Positions 9,746 to 19,796 of a DNA stretch of 63,488 nucleotides are shown here, in pieces. The first letter of the stretch is position 1. Each line of letters opens with the position of its first letter. The translations under genes and the position numbers were made by a program. The notes beneath the pieces were generated by a model, which ran no database searches, was not told the DNA's origin, and saw only the letters and a list, made by a program, of their open reading frames with translations. Origin of the DNA: Xenococcaceae cyanobacterium MO_167.B27 (GTDB lineage: Bacteria > Cyanobacteriota > Cyanobacteriia > Cyanobacteriales > Xenococcaceae); contig JASJCP010000026.1 in assembly GCA_030065935.1 (NCBI GenBank), positions 1-63,488 of the forward strand, written 5' to 3'.

Positions 9746-10871
9746 ATTGAAGGTTAGCACTATGATAAAAAGGTTTTTTAACTACTGTGGCAGGGTAGTT
9801 TTTGCCACGAATTTCTACTTCTAATTCTTGTCCCACTTTACCTAAAGATTTGGGTACGTAAGCAAGAGCGATCGCCTTTCCTAGAGTAGGAGCTAATGTA
9901 CCACTGGTAATTTTACCAATAGTTTCTCCTTGATAAATTACAGGATAGTTATTCCGTGCAATATGTCTTCCTTGCATTTGTAACCCCACAAGACGACGGG
10001 AAACTCCTGATGCTTTTTGTGATTCTAAGACAGAACGTCCGATAAAATCTCCTTTAGAATTAAGATGAACTAACCAGCCCAAACCAGCTTCTAAGGGTGT
10101 AGTACTATCATCAATATCTTGTCCATAAAGACACATCGCAGCTTCTAAACGAAGAGTATCCCTTGCACCCAACCCACAGGGAGTAACTCCAGCAGCCAAC
10201 AGCGATCGCCATAATTCCTTTCCTGTTTCGGGATCCACCATCACTTCAAAACCATCTTCCCCCGTGTAACCAGTACGAGCAATAAAACCAGAGTTTCCTG
10301 CAATCTTTACTTGTTGATGTCCAAAGCGAGGTATATTGATAATAATATCTTCTTCTACTAGAGATTGCAAAGTAGCTACAGCTTCCACACCTTGAACAGC
10401 AATTAAAACGCGATCGCGAGAGATATCTTGTAACTTAATAGAATTGGGTGAGATATGCTCTAGTATCCAATTACGGTCTTTATCTGTAGTAGCAGCATTA
10501 ACAATTAAAATTCCTTGTTGCTCTCCTGTAGCAGTATCTTCTTGACGATAAAAAATAATATCGTCGATGATTCCCCCTTGAGGATTTAATAGTACTGTGT
10601 ATTGTGCTTGTTGGGGTTGTAGTCTCGATAAATCAGAAGGTACTAAAGTTTGTAACTGTGAAACTAAATCTTTTCCTACTAGAGTAAATTTCCCCATGTG
10701 GGAAATATCAAACATTCCTACTTTAGAGCGTACAGCTTGATGTTCTTGTTTGAGTCCTATAAATTGTACTGGCATTTCCCATCCCGAGAAAGGAACAAAG
10801 CGAGCTTTTTGTTCTTGTTCTAGAGTAAATAGGGGAGTACGGAGTAAATTAGATGACTGTGTCGGGGTCAT
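9735..10871 (-). CDS. gcvT: Aminomethyltransferase GcvT (glycine cleavage T protein)
   Basis: A 378-aa enzyme that transfers the methylene group from the H-protein lipoyl arm to tetrahydrofolate, releasing ammonia, in photorespiratory glycine breakdown. Family segments include FSGWEMPVQF, SHMGKFTLVG, RTGYTGEDGFE, LGARDTLRLEAAMCLYG and ITSGTLAPTLGKAIA. Length is normal. gcvH and gcvP are not adjacent. The end overlaps the convergent BY-kinase gene by 11 bp, so the two transcripts must run into each other. Confidence 0.96.
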   Translation of the reverse strand: MTPTQSSNLLRTPLFTLEQEQKARFVPFSGWEMPVQFIGLKQEHQAVRSKVGMFDISHMGKFTLVGKDLVSQLQTLVPSDLSRLQPQQAQYTVLLNPQGGIIDDIIFYRQEDTATGEQQGILIVNAATTDKDRNWILEHISPNSIKLQDISRDRVLIAVQGVEAVATLQSLVEEDIIINIPRFGHQQVKIAGNSGFIARTGYTGEDGFEVMVDPETGKELWRSLLAAGVTPCGLGARDTLRLEAAMCLYGQDIDDSTTPLEAGLGWLVHLNSKGDFIGRSVLESQKASGVSRRLVGLQMQGRHIARNNYPVIYQGETIGKITSGTLAPTLGKAIALAYVPKSLGKVGQELEVEIRGKNYPATVVKKPFYHSANLQSKT

Positions 10872-11005
10872 AGGAAAAGAAATTAAGTATTGTTAGCAAA
10901 ACACCTTTGATTCAGTTTAGATCGGCGACTTGGAAAATAGTAAGGAAGTTTGGAACGTCTGAGTTCCTAGCAGGCAATATTAACTTTTTCCTACCATGCT
11001 TCAAT

Positions 11006-11368
11006 TCAAAGATTAATATGGGCAAGCAAAGCCTCGTAATGCCTCTGATTAGTTAAAGATGCTGCTTTGGTAAGTAATTTTTCCGATTCTTCGGGATATT
11101 TGCCTAGTTTCTTGAAACAACCAGCCAAAAAAACTAAAGCACACCAATTTTGAGGATTAAAAGCGATCGCCCGACGCAACATGACTTCTGCTTCTCAATA
11201 AAGTCCCATACGAAACAATGGTGCTGCATTATTGTGCCAAAGAGTAGCAATTTTTAGAGGATTTACCAGTTGCAATCTCTCTATTGTTTCTATTTTTTCT
11301 TTAACTTTTGCTACTACCCCAAGTGCATTATTAAAACTAAAATCATAATTGTAGCGTGAGCAATCCTC
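11006..11368 (-). pseudogene. TPR protein remnant with in-frame TGA
   Basis: Read on the minus strand, the frame from 11368 to 11006 encodes TPR-like helices, with the best unit at EAEVMLRRAIAFNPQNWCAL. It is interrupted by TGA at 11195-11197 and bounded upstream by TAG at 11369-11371. Upstream of the TGA is LWHNNAAPLFRMGLY, which also looks like a TPR helix. This is a decayed end of a larger TPR gene, or a short gene beginning at the ATG just after the stop. No function can be assigned. Confidence 0.6.
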
Positions 11369-11629
11369 TATATCTTCTCAATGAATCAGATATCTACCAA
11401 TTTGGTAGATTTAACTAGCTGTTAATCATGGCGAGCTTTTTGATTATCTTATATCTTGAGAATTTTTTTAGTTTTTGCGAAAAAATTATTGATCAAGTAG
11501 CTAACTTAAGGGTTAGGGCTTGTGGGAATAATAAGTTATGGGAGAAAACTTGGAGAAGTTTTGAGGAATATGTCTGAATACTTTAGAGGCTACGAATTAA
11601 AAGCGTAGTATGTGTAGTTTTCAGGTTAA

Positions 11630-11702
11630 TGGAGCATACGAGACTCGAACTCGTGGCCTTCTGAATGCCATTCAGACGCGCTACCATCTGCGCCAATGCC
11701 CC
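11630..11702 (-). tRNA. tRNA-Ala (anticodon GGC)
   Basis: A full cloverleaf folds on the minus strand. It has a 7-bp acceptor stem (GGGGCAT with ATGCTCC, one G-U pair), D stem GCGC/GCGC, anticodon stem TCTGA/TCAGA with loop ATGGCAT, and T arm ACGAG/CTCGT with the usual TTCGAGT loop sequence. The discriminator base is A. The anticodon GGC reads GCC (alanine). CCA is not encoded. Confidence 0.96.
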
Positions 11703-11771
11703 TCATGTAATTAAAATATAGCATAGTATGAATACACGATAAATTAAATCTTACTACAAAAAACTTTATAG

Positions 11772-11954
11772 TTACATGAGGTGACTAAGGCAATTTCCCA
11801 TGAGGAAATAGACCACTAGCATCGCAGCAGCAGCAGCAGCAACCAGAGTTCCTGCGAGCATGAAAGAAAACTCTTTCCGATCTAAAGCCTCTTGCATAAG
11901 GTGCAAAGACCAAGCCACTAAAGCAATGTCAAATATGAGAATCGGAATCAGCAT
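11772..11954 (-). CDS. Small two-helix membrane protein, 60 aa
   Basis: A 60-residue protein made of two hydrophobic segments (about 2-20 and 30-52) joined by a short charged loop (QEALDRKEFS). The second helix contains a run of alanines. I do not recognise a family. It stands alone between tRNA-Ala and hisF on the minus strand, with an ATG start. Composition and frame fit a real small membrane protein, but there is no contextual clue. Confidence 0.55.
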   Translation of the reverse strand: MLIPILIFDIALVAWSLHLMQEALDRKEFSFMLAGTLVAAAAAAMLVVYFLMGNCLSHLM

Positions 11955-12050
11955 TTTTTACAAAACGTAAAACTTTATCTATCTTAATACACAATTTTTG
12001 ATGTTTGGTGGCTGTTTCCTAAGACTTTATATTTTATTAAGAAATAGGCT

Positions 12051-12821
12051 CTAGCTATATCTCACAGGGACTTGGCGTTCTTGGAGATATTTTTTGACTT
12101 CATCTATTGTTAATTGTCCATAATGTAGCAAAGAAGCCAGTAATGCTGCTTCCGCTTTGCCTTCGCTAAAAGCTTCGTAGATATGCTGACAATTTCCTGC
12201 TCCACCAGAAGCAATTACGGGAATTTCTACTTGTTCTGCAATAGTGCGAGTAAGCTCTAAGTCATATCCTGCTTGTGTTCCATCTGCATCCATACTAGTT
12301 ACGAGTATTTCTCCTGCACCTCTAGATGCCACCTCTTTTGACCAATTAATTGCATCTAAACCCGTATTTTCTCTTCCTCCCCTCACATAAACATCCCAAC
12401 CAGGATTACTAGGCTCCTTGCGCTGTCTAGCATCGATCGCCACTACAATACATTGTACTCCAAAGCGATCGCTAGCTTCATTAATTAAGTCAGGATTTTT
12501 GACTGCTGCAGAATTAATGCTAACTTTGTCTGCTCCTGCTCTTAATAATTTCTTAATATTTTCTAAAGATTGAATACCTCCACCCACAGTAAGAGGAATA
12601 AACACTTGTTCTGCTGTCTGATAGACTACATCTAGAATAATGTCTCGGTCTTCGTGAGTTGCGGTAATATCCAGAAAAACTAACTCATCTGCACCAGCAT
12701 CATTATAAGCTTTTGCTAGTTCTACAGGATCGCCAGCATCTTTAAGATCAACAAAGTTAATTCCTTTAACTACTCTTCCAGCTTTAACATCTAAACAAGG
12801 CAAGATTCTTTTGGCAAGCAT
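12051..12821 (-). CDS. hisF: Imidazole glycerol phosphate synthase subunit HisF
   Basis: A 256-aa TIM-barrel cyclase that makes imidazole glycerol phosphate and AICAR from PRFAR using ammonia from HisH. The N-terminus [16 protein letters not shown], the phosphate-binding segment TVGGGI, the stretch VVAIDAR and the C-terminal IASGGAGN are family signatures; the catalytic aspartates (in LDVK and AIDAR) are present. Other his genes are not adjacent. A LivF-type ATPase gene lies 30 bp upstream on the same strand. Confidence 0.97.
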   Translation of the reverse strand: MLAKRILPCLDVKAGRVVKGINFVDLKDAGDPVELAKAYNDAGADELVFLDITATHEDRDIILDVVYQTAEQVFIPLTVGGGIQSLENIKKLLRAGADKVSINSAAVKNPDLINEASDRFGVQCIVVAIDARQRKEPSNPGWDVYVRGGRENTGLDAINWSKEVASRGAGEILVTSMDADGTQAGYDLELTRTIAEQVEIPVIASGGAGNCQHIYEAFSEGKAEAALLASLLHYGQLTIDEVKKYLQERQVPVRYS

Positions 12822-12851
12822 ATCAAGAAGTTATTTCGCAATATATTGAAT

Positions 12852-13580
12852 TTAGGAGTGATTTTTTCCCGAACCTAAATATAACTCTCCCACTTTCGGA
12901 TTGTTAAGTAATTCTGTTCCTGTGCCTTCAAAGCGATCACATCCATTTTCTAAAACATATCCCCGATCTGCCATCATCAGAGCTTTCTTAGCATTCTGCT
13001 CTACTAAAACAATGGCTTTTCCCATCTCATTAATCGCTTTAATTTGTTCAAAAACCCCATTAACCAAAATTGGTGACAAAGCAGCAGAAGGTTCATCTAA
13101 GAGTAGTAAATCAGGATCGAGCATTAAAGCTCTTCCCATAGCGAGCATTTGTCTTTCCCCTCCTGATAAAGTTCCTGCTCTTTGGTTACGACGCTCCGCT
13201 AGGCGAGGAAACATATTATAAATTGAGTTTTTCAGAGATTGAAGCGAACCTTGACGAATAAATGCTCCCATTTCCAAATTCTCTTCTACTGATAAAGAAG
13301 GAAAAACATTAGAGATTTGAGGAACATAGCACATTCCTTTTTTAACTATTTGATTAGATTTTAAACCAGCAATATTTTCCCCTTGAAAACGGATTGTTCC
13401 CTGATTAAGAGTTAATAAGCCAAAAATGGCTTTTGCTAGGGTTGATTTTCCTGCTCCATTTGGACCGATAACAGCCACCAATTCCCCTGTTGCAACACGA
13501 AAGTTGATACCTTGTAATATGTTCAAATCTTGTACATATCCAGCATAGACATTTTCGACTTCTAAGATGTTGTTGGTCAT
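12852..13580 (-). CDS. LivF-type ABC transporter ATP-binding protein
   Basis: A 242-aa ATPase of the branched-chain amino acid/urea (LivF/UrtE/NatE) group. Walker A GPNGAGKST, signature LSGGERQ, Walker B LLLLDEPSAALSP and the H-loop replacement EQNAKKAL are visible. The EQNAKKAL segment is typical of LivF relatives. ATG 13580 is chosen over a GTG at 13592 because family members begin shortly before ILEVENVYAGY. No permease or binding protein lies nearby, so the substrate is unknown; neutral amino acids are the likeliest from family knowledge. Confidence 0.9.
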   Translation of the reverse strand: MTNNILEVENVYAGYVQDLNILQGINFRVATGELVAVIGPNGAGKSTLAKAIFGLLTLNQGTIRFQGENIAGLKSNQIVKKGMCYVPQISNVFPSLSVEENLEMGAFIRQGSLQSLKNSIYNMFPRLAERRNQRAGTLSGGERQMLAMGRALMLDPDLLLLDEPSAALSPILVNGVFEQIKAINEMGKAIVLVEQNAKKALMMADRGYVLENGCDRFEGTGTELLNNPKVGELYLGSGKNHS

Positions 13581-13702
13581 TTTCCGCAGCACCCAAGGTT
13601 AATTATCACAAGCAACATAAATTAGCCCCAAAATTTTCCGTAAAATTATCTAAATAATTCAGCATATTATTGTATTATCGATCGTAAAATATAATTAAAA
13701 TA

Positions 13703-13720
13703 CGTATGTGTACATATACG
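13703..13720. promoter_or_regulatory. 18-bp near-perfect palindrome upstream of the COP23 gene
   Basis: CGTATGTGTACATATACG is an inverted repeat with one mismatched pair, centred 43 bp before the ATG at 13755. This is a plausible operator position. A good GAGGAG ribosome site lies between it and the start. No known regulator can be assigned from sequence alone. Confidence 0.35.
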
Positions 13721-13754
13721 AGATGGGGTATCGATTCAGCGAGGAGAAGTAGAG

Positions 13755-14294
13755 ATGAACTTTAAGCATATATCACCACTGTTAGCAGCTAGCATTCTTG
13801 GAGTTAGTTCAGTTCCAGCCTGGGGGGAATCAGAATTACCAACTAATTTAAGTTTCTCTTGCCAAGTAGAAAACGGAGTTCCTGTAACTTTTGTAGAAGC
13901 AGAAGGTAATAAACAATCTATTTTTCATTGGAATAATGATAGTTTATCAGAATCTATCGAACCAGACTTTGTTTGTAGTGATGTTGCTCTGAGGCTAAAC
14001 AACTATGCAGCCATGGGCTACGATATGAGCAATTTAGGATTTATTGGCTCTGAACAAGTTGGTTTACCTGCTATTTGTGCAACTCAAGATACTACATCGG
14101 CAGATTGTAGTGTTCTGCTATTAACTCTAGCACCTACAGAAGCTCCTTCGGCAACAGCAAGAGGATTTTTAAGTTCGATTATTGATAAAGCCTTAGAAAC
14201 TGACAAAGTAGAATTGAATGACCGAGGATTCCAATCTACAGTTTATCCCGTAAATTTCTGGAAATTAGTACTAGGAAGAAAACTTTTGAAATAG
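13755..14294 (+). CDS. COP23-domain exported protein
   Basis: A 179-aa protein with a cleavable signal (about 1-24, ending V-P-A-W-G). The mature part follows the COP23 (circadian oscillating polypeptide) pattern: FSCQVENGVPVTF, a W in IFHWNND, FVCSDVALRLNNY, PAICATQD and DCSVLLLTLAP. The four conserved cysteines suggest two disulfides outside the cytoplasm. COP23 was named for a membrane-associated protein with circadian abundance; its role is unknown. A strong ribosome site precedes the ATG. Confidence 0.8.
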   Translation: MNFKHISPLLAASILGVSSVPAWGESELPTNLSFSCQVENGVPVTFVEAEGNKQSIFHWNNDSLSESIEPDFVCSDVALRLNNYAAMGYDMSNLGFIGSEQVGLPAICATQDTTSADCSVLLLTLAPTEAPSATARGFLSSIIDKALETDKVELNDRGFQSTVYPVNFWKLVLGRKLLK

Positions 14295-14330
14295 AAAAAA
14301 ACAGAATTAGTAATCCTCTTTGAATGAAAT

Positions 14331-15860
14331 TTATGGTTTGTTAAGCTCACTGTCAATCTTTTCCAACAGCCTAATGGTGGTTTGGTGATCGGGTTTGATC
14401 CTTAAGGATTCCTCACAGTGAGCTTTTGCCTCCTCATACTGTTTTAACTGATAAAAGGCTTGGCAAATCTGAGTCCAAGCGAAGTAGTAGTCAGGCTTAA
14501 TGGAAAGGACTTGACGGGTGGTAATAATTGACTCTTCTAATTTTCCAAGCTTCAACAAAACCTGTCCTTTATTGAAGTAACCGTTGTAAAAATCCTCATC
14601 TACTGCAATGGCTTTATCAAATTCGATCAAAGCCAATTCATATTGTCTCAAGTCTCCTCTTGCTAAACCCCGACAGTTCCAAGCCTCTGCAAAATCAGGA
14701 GCTATGTGGGTGGCTCTGGCGCAAGAAGAAAATTTCTCTAAATGTCTTCCTAGCTTTCCTTGAGCAAATCCTTTATTTGTCCAAGCTTCTACAAAATCAG
14801 GCTTAATACTTACTGCTTGATCAAAAGCTGCGATCGCCTCTTCAAATTTTTCTTCCTTGATCAAGGCGTTACCCTGGTTGTAGTAGCCTAGAGCCTTAAG
14901 AGCTCTCCAAATATTAGGACCTAGAAACCCTAGTAATGCCAAGATAGGAATTAGAATAAACCATAACCATCGAGCATTGAAGATATGAGCAGTTCTGACT
15001 GAAGCTGAGGGCTTGCGACTAAAAGTTCCTGTTTCTAATCTTTGTAAATCATCAATTACTTCATTGACATTTTGATAGCGTTTGGTAAAATCATTACGCG
15101 CCATGCGGTCAATAATATCTGCAAAAGATTTGCTACACTCACCCGCTCTTTCTCGCCAATTAATTTCCCCTGTATCGCGATCTCTGGGAATTAAATCAGG
15201 ATGAAATCCAGTCAGAGCATGAATAGCAGTCATTGCCAAAGCATATATGTCGCTATTAAAACGAGGATCACCCCTTTGTTGCTCACTAGCCATATAACCA
15301 GGAGTCCCAATAGCTACTGTTAAGACATTCCCCTGTCCTTCAGTTAGAGTCATATTAGTAATTTCTTTGACCGCACCAAAATCAATCAGCACTATCTTGC
15401 CATCACTATCACGACGAATCAGATTAGAAGGTTTGATATCTCGATGAATCACGTTATTTTGATGTACAAAAGACAAAATACCCAAGACATCTATTAAAAA
15501 CAACCTAACTTCTGATTCACTCCAGCGTTTGCCATTTTGAAATCTCTCATCTTGACTTAAATCTTTTCCCTCAATAAATTCTTGTGCCAAATAAAACTGC
15601 TCATCTACTTCTAAGTGAGCCAATAGACGGGGAATTTGTGGGTGATTACTCAATTTGTAAAGAACTTTGGCTTCATTACTAAATAATCTTCTAGCAGTTT
15701 CTAAGATATACTGTTCACCAGATTGAGGCTGGAGTTTTTTGACTACACAGCGCGGATTACCAGGAAGCTGAGTGTCTTTCGCCAAAAAAGTTTGGCAAAA
15801 ACCTGTTGTTCTCAGGCATTTAATTACTTGGTAACGTCCTCCTATTAGCTCATCAGACAT
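14331..15860 (-). CDS. Serine/threonine protein kinase with transmembrane helix and TPR domain
   Basis: A 509-aa protein from the ATG at 15860; an in-frame start at 15920 adds 20 residues before the normal kinase beginning DELIGGRYQVIKCL. The kinase domain (about 8-270) has catalytic VIHRDIKPSNL, VLIDFGAVKE and GTPGYMASEQQ, so it should be active. A membrane helix follows (about 298-318), then at least five TPR units to the end. Cytoplasmic kinase and TPRs on opposite sides of the helix would make this a transmembrane signalling receptor. The substrate is unknown. Confidence 0.92.
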   Translation of the reverse strand: MSDELIGGRYQVIKCLRTTGFCQTFLAKDTQLPGNPRCVVKKLQPQSGEQYILETARRLFSNEAKVLYKLSNHPQIPRLLAHLEVDEQFYLAQEFIEGKDLSQDERFQNGKRWSESEVRLFLIDVLGILSFVHQNNVIHRDIKPSNLIRRDSDGKIVLIDFGAVKEITNMTLTEGQGNVLTVAIGTPGYMASEQQRGDPRFNSDIYALAMTAIHALTGFHPDLIPRDRDTGEINWRERAGECSKSFADIIDRMARNDFTKRYQNVNEVIDDLQRLETGTFSRKPSASVRTAHIFNARWLWFILIPILALLGFLGPNIWRALKALGYYNQGNALIKEEKFEEAIAAFDQAVSIKPDFVEAWTNKGFAQGKLGRHLEKFSSCARATHIAPDFAEAWNCRGLARGDLRQYELALIEFDKAIAVDEDFYNGYFNKGQVLLKLGKLEESIITTRQVLSIKPDYYFAWTQICQAFYQLKQYEEAKAHCEESLRIKPDHQTTIRLLEKIDSELNKP

Positions 15861-15920
15861 AAGATGTTGATATGTGAAGTGAATTTTAAAACAGTAAAGA
15901 AGAAGAAATTTCTCGATCAA

Positions 15921-16354
15921 TAAGAGGTTGAAGGCAAATTACCTCATAATTTATCTCATTTTCTGACCCCAATAACAGGGCTAGGTGGAGTGATCTTGTA
16001 TCTAGGGTGTTGACCACTAGGGCTAGGTTAAATAGTTAAACAATGATTAGTTCCTAGGAGATGTTCTACATTAATAATGTTAATTAATATATCCCCGAGA
16101 GGAAACATAGACTGTCTGTCTCCAGTTTTGATAACAAGCTACTGCCATTGGGATCATAAACTAGGATCCTCCGAAGACTGGACACATTTGTTCAGGTTTT
16201 TTTGTAGCCCCTCATTTTTCTTAATACTCGTAATATTATAGGATTGATATTCCACGAAAATGTACAGAGATGATTGGTAACAGGTAGCAGTTAAGAAAAA
16301 TCACATAATCTTAACGACCTATTACCAGTACACAGGAACTAAAATTATTGTAAC
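15921..16354. other. 434-bp spacer with a candidate structured RNA (about 16090-16205, plus strand)
   Basis: No open gene is seen. A direct repeat AGGGCTAGGT occurs near 15978 and 16019. From about 16090, plus-strand RNA could form TCCAGT/ACTGGA (16122-16127 with 16178-16183) enclosing GGATC/GATCC (16152-16156 with 16166-16170), followed by an 8-T run at 16198-16205 resembling a terminator. This would be a free-standing small RNA between two minus-strand genes. I cannot identify an RNA family. Confidence 0.3.
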
Positions 16355-17779
16355 CTAAGCAAAGTGACTAATAATTGCATCAGCAAACTCAGAACACTTC
16401 AGAGGTGGCTCCACACGGGGGTTCATTAATCGAGCCAAATCGTAAGTAACTTGTTTATTTGCGATCGCATTTGCTAATCCTTGTTGAATCAAATTAGCAG
16501 CTTCTTGCCATCCCATAAACTCCAACATCATTACTCCTGACAAAATTACAGAGCCAGGGTTAATACGGTCTAAACCAGCGTGTTTAGGAGCAGTACCGTG
16601 AGTCGCTTCAAAGATAGCACAATTGTCACCAATGTTTGCCCCAGGACTCATTCCCAAGCCACCAACAATTGCAGCAGCAGCATCAGAAATATAATCCCCA
16701 TTGAGATTCATTGTTGCCAAAATACTATACTCATCAGGACGAGTTTGAATTTGTTGAAAAATACTATCTGCTATGCGATCATTGACCATTACTTTATCTT
16801 GCCATTGACCAGAGCCATGAGTATCCCAAATTGCATTAATTACTGATTCGATTTCCCCACATATTTCTTGTTGTTTTTCTGGAGTCAAGGAATCATAACC
16901 AGGCTCAATTTTGCGAGCATTGTCTTCTATAGAAATATTGGGCTGCGCTTCTTTGTTACTTAAAATCCAAGATTCTCTTTCTGTGACACATTCATTCCGA
17001 AACTCTGTTGTCGCTAGTTCATACCCCCAATCACGAAACGCCCCTTCAGTGTATTTCATAATGTTTCCTTTATGCACCAGAGTCACTTTTTGTTTGGCTT
17101 TGGGCAATCTAAGGGCGTGCTGAATCGCTCGTCGAATCAATCTTTGAGAACCAGTTTTACTAATGGGTTTGATGCCAATACCAGCATCCAGAGGAATTTG
17201 CTTCTTACCATGTTCAGGAGTAGCAGGGATCAATTCACTATTGAGTAAATCAATGAGTTTTTTGGTAATAGGATTACCTTCTCGCCATTCGATACCGAGA
17301 TAAATATCTTCTGTATTCTCTCTGTAAACAATGACATCTAGTTTTTCAGGATTTTTATGAGGTGAAGGAGTCCCCGCATAATAACGACTAGGACGAACGC
17401 AAGTATAAAGAGTAAAAATTTGTCTCAGAGCTACATTTAAGGAGCGAATACCACCACCTATTGGAGTAGTCAAAGGGCCTTTAATAGCAATGCTATATTC
17501 TTTAATGGCGTTGAGGGTATCTTGAGGCAAGTATTGGAATGTCCCATACTTCTCACAGGCTTCATCTCCAGCATAAACTTTAAACCAATTAATTTGGCGT
17601 TTGCCACCATAAGCACTGGCTACTGCTGCATCGATGACTTTCTGGGTTGCTGGCCAAATATCAACTCCTGTACCATCTCCTCGAATAAAAGGGATAATCG
17701 GATCATCAGGAACTATGGGTTTTCCATTTTGAAAAGTTATTTTAGAGCCAGTGGTGGGTGGTGTCAGTTGGTCGTACAT
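16355..17779 (-). CDS. icd: NADP-dependent isocitrate dehydrogenase
   Basis: A 474-aa enzyme that converts isocitrate to 2-oxoglutarate, the carbon skeleton for ammonium assimilation in cyanobacteria. The ATG at 17779 gives the start [20 protein letters not shown] expected for cyanobacterial Icd; an upstream frame from 17824 looks like leader. Motifs: [10 protein letters not shown], the isocitrate-loop segment SLNVALRQ, and C-terminal [19 protein letters not shown] and NPGSVILS. Length matches other cyanobacterial Icd enzymes. Confidence 0.97.
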   Translation of the reverse strand: MYDQLTPPTTGSKITFQNGKPIVPDDPIIPFIRGDGTGVDIWPATQKVIDAAVASAYGGKRQINWFKVYAGDEACEKYGTFQYLPQDTLNAIKEYSIAIKGPLTTPIGGGIRSLNVALRQIFTLYTCVRPSRYYAGTPSPHKNPEKLDVIVYRENTEDIYLGIEWREGNPITKKLIDLLNSELIPATPEHGKKQIPLDAGIGIKPISKTGSQRLIRRAIQHALRLPKAKQKVTLVHKGNIMKYTEGAFRDWGYELATTEFRNECVTERESWILSNKEAQPNISIEDNARKIEPGYDSLTPEKQQEICGEIESVINAIWDTHGSGQWQDKVMVNDRIADSIFQQIQTRPDEYSILATMNLNGDYISDAAAAIVGGLGMSPGANIGDNCAIFEATHGTAPKHAGLDRINPGSVILSGVMMLEFMGWQEAANLIQQGLANAIANKQVTYDLARLMNPRVEPPLKCSEFADAIISHFA

Positions 17780-17998
17780 AAAAAAGTTGGAAAAAACAAA
17801 CACTAAATTATAGCTACAATACAATTAACTATTATTTATATAATCAATAGTTATACTGAGACATACATCACAATATATTGAGATAGATTTCTAGTCAAAA
17901 AAAAAATTTAAACTATAAAGCCATCTCGTCTTTGCTAGTAGATAAGTATTATTATCTTTCGGAGATTAAGTAGTTGTTTGGTGAAACAGCAGTAAAAA

Positions 17999-18712
17999 AT
18001 GAAGAAAATTTTAGTTGTAGATGATGACAAAATATTACAGACTGTCCTTAAACACACCTTAGAGCAGCAAGGCTATAAAGTGACCGTTGCTAGTTCAGGA
18101 AAAGAAGCTTTGGTATTGTTTCAAGAAGATAGCCCCGACATTATCATATCGGATGTTTCTATGCCAGAGATGGATGGGTTTGATTTTTGTCGTCAGTTGC
18201 GCTCTCAGCCTTCAGGACAATTAATACCATTTATATTCCTTTCTGCTAGAGGGGAGTTAGATGATCGCGTTTTTGGACATTCTATTGGTGCTGATGATTA
18301 CTTGACAAAACCCTTTCAAATGAAGGAGTTATTAGCCAAAATTGAAGCTCTAATTGAACGTTCTCGAAGAATTCATGCGGAAATTGTCCATCTTATTGGC
18401 GAGTTAGTCAATTCTTCTTCTAAGCTTACTGCTCAAGACAACACCAATGCCTTTTCTAAATTTGTGATAGATAGTTCTCCAGCTAAAGTCTCGGAACCGC
18501 CAGTCCCACTACCTTTAACCCCCGCAGAAGAAAGAGTATTTTGGGAGGTAATTCAAGGTTTTACTAATAAGCAGATTAGCGAACGCTTATTTATAAGCCC
18601 TCGTACAGTACAAACCCATTTAAGTAATATTTTAAGTAAACTGAATCTGGAAAATCGTACCCAATTAGTCCGCTTCGCCTTTGAAAATGGTTATGAAAAA
18701 GTAGGACAATAA
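17999..18712 (+). CDS. Response regulator, REC plus LuxR-type HTH
   Basis: A 237-aa NarL/LuxR-family regulator. The receiver (about 1-120) has the acidic pair DDD (9-11), the phospho-acceptor in IIISDVSMPEMDG, the S/A of FLSARG and the K of YLTKPF. The DNA-binding domain (about 170-232) reads LTPAEERVFWEVIQGFTNKQ followed by ISPRTVQTHLSNIL, a standard LuxR helix-turn-helix. No kinase gene is next to it, so the partner is unknown. It resembles the REC-LuxR regulators called Ycf29 in plastids, but I cannot assign orthology. Confidence 0.9.
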   Translation: MKKILVVDDDKILQTVLKHTLEQQGYKVTVASSGKEALVLFQEDSPDIIISDVSMPEMDGFDFCRQLRSQPSGQLIPFIFLSARGELDDRVFGHSIGADDYLTKPFQMKELLAKIEALIERSRRIHAEIVHLIGELVNSSSKLTAQDNTNAFSKFVIDSSPAKVSEPPVPLPLTPAEERVFWEVIQGFTNKQISERLFISPRTVQTHLSNILSKLNLENRTQLVRFAFENGYEKVGQ

Positions 18713-18880
18713 TCGAGCTTCTGTCTGCTGAAGATGAAGGATAAGAAGCTTGCAGATGAGGAAATTGATTGCTTATTCGTTAGTTGACATAATGTTATTG
18801 TTCAGATGATGTAAAGATGATTTGATACTGATAGGTGGATAGCAAAAATTAACAGCTTTTTTCGGCTCAAAAATCAAATT

Positions 18881-19759
18881 GTGAAAAGTCAACATTCGAT
18901 TACTAAGAAAATATGGTGGAAACTAGGGTTATTAGCGATCGCCCCTCTTCTGATATATACTGTTAGTACTAGCAGTACAATAACAGCTTCGGAGATAGAA
19001 ACCACCTCAAAACCAGTTCCAAAAAAAGTTAATTTGGCAGACAATATCCCCGAAAAGGGAAGGTCTATAATTTCCGAGCAGTCAGCAGAAGAAAATAGCT
19101 CTATAACCTCACAAGAAGACCCACTGGATTTTTCCGATACAGGGAGAGCAGGTCAACAAACTGCTGGCGAAGGTCGGGGACAGTGCAATAGTTCCGAATT
19201 TCCTCTTACGGCTCTAGTTCCTACTTCTAATTGGGGTAAAACCATCAAAGAACATCCCACATTTTGGTTTTATGTCCCTTCCTATTCCCGACCAGTAAGT
19301 GAAATTGAGTTTGTCCTACAGGATCAAGACCGCCGTAATCTTTGGAAAAAAAGATTATTCATGAATGAAACATCAGGTTATCTTAATGTTAGTCTGCCCG
19401 AAAATCAACCAGGATTAGAAACAGGTAAATGGTATCGCTGGTATTTAAAAGTTTATTGTGATCGAGAGAAAAACTCTCCACCAGTAGTAGTTTATGGCTG
19501 GGTTACAAGAGTAGAGATGGATTCTACTCTCTCTAGCCAATTACAAAGTGGTCAAGCTAAACCCCATAAAGTGTATAGTAAATCGGGTATTTGGTTTGAT
19601 GCGATCGATAGTATATTAAGTTTAAAACGCTATAGTGATAAACCTATTAATCCCAATTGCCACAAATATTGGCAAAAATTAACCAAAGCCAAAGGCGTTA
19701 ACCTCAAACTCCCCCAACCCAAGTTCTCTAACTTAGCCGTTAAGGCGCGGGATTACTAA
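18881..19759 (+). CDS. DUF928-domain exported protein
   Basis: A 292-aa protein starting at GTG with an N-terminal membrane/signal helix (about 12-35) and a polar linker. The DUF928 core (about 105-215) has the features of this cyanobacterial family: LTALVP, HPTFWFYVP, SEIEFVLQDQ, WYRWYLKVYC and VYGWVTRVE. The function of DUF928 is unknown. Such genes often sit near CHAT, CHASE2 and haemagglutinin-type genes, and here it is convergent with a TPR-CHAT gene 37 bp away. A paralogue lies at 36384-37250. Confidence 0.85.
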   Translation: MKSQHSITKKIWWKLGLLAIAPLLIYTVSTSSTITASEIETTSKPVPKKVNLADNIPEKGRSIISEQSAEENSSITSQEDPLDFSDTGRAGQQTAGEGRGQCNSSEFPLTALVPTSNWGKTIKEHPTFWFYVPSYSRPVSEIEFVLQDQDRRNLWKKRLFMNETSGYLNVSLPENQPGLETGKWYRWYLKVYCDREKNSPPVVVYGWVTRVEMDSTLSSQLQSGQAKPHKVYSKSGIWFDAIDSILSLKRYSDKPINPNCHKYWQKLTKAKGVNLKLPQPKFSNLAVKARDY

Positions 19760-19796
19760 TGAGGAATACTGTTACTAACTACTAATTACCCGTTAA

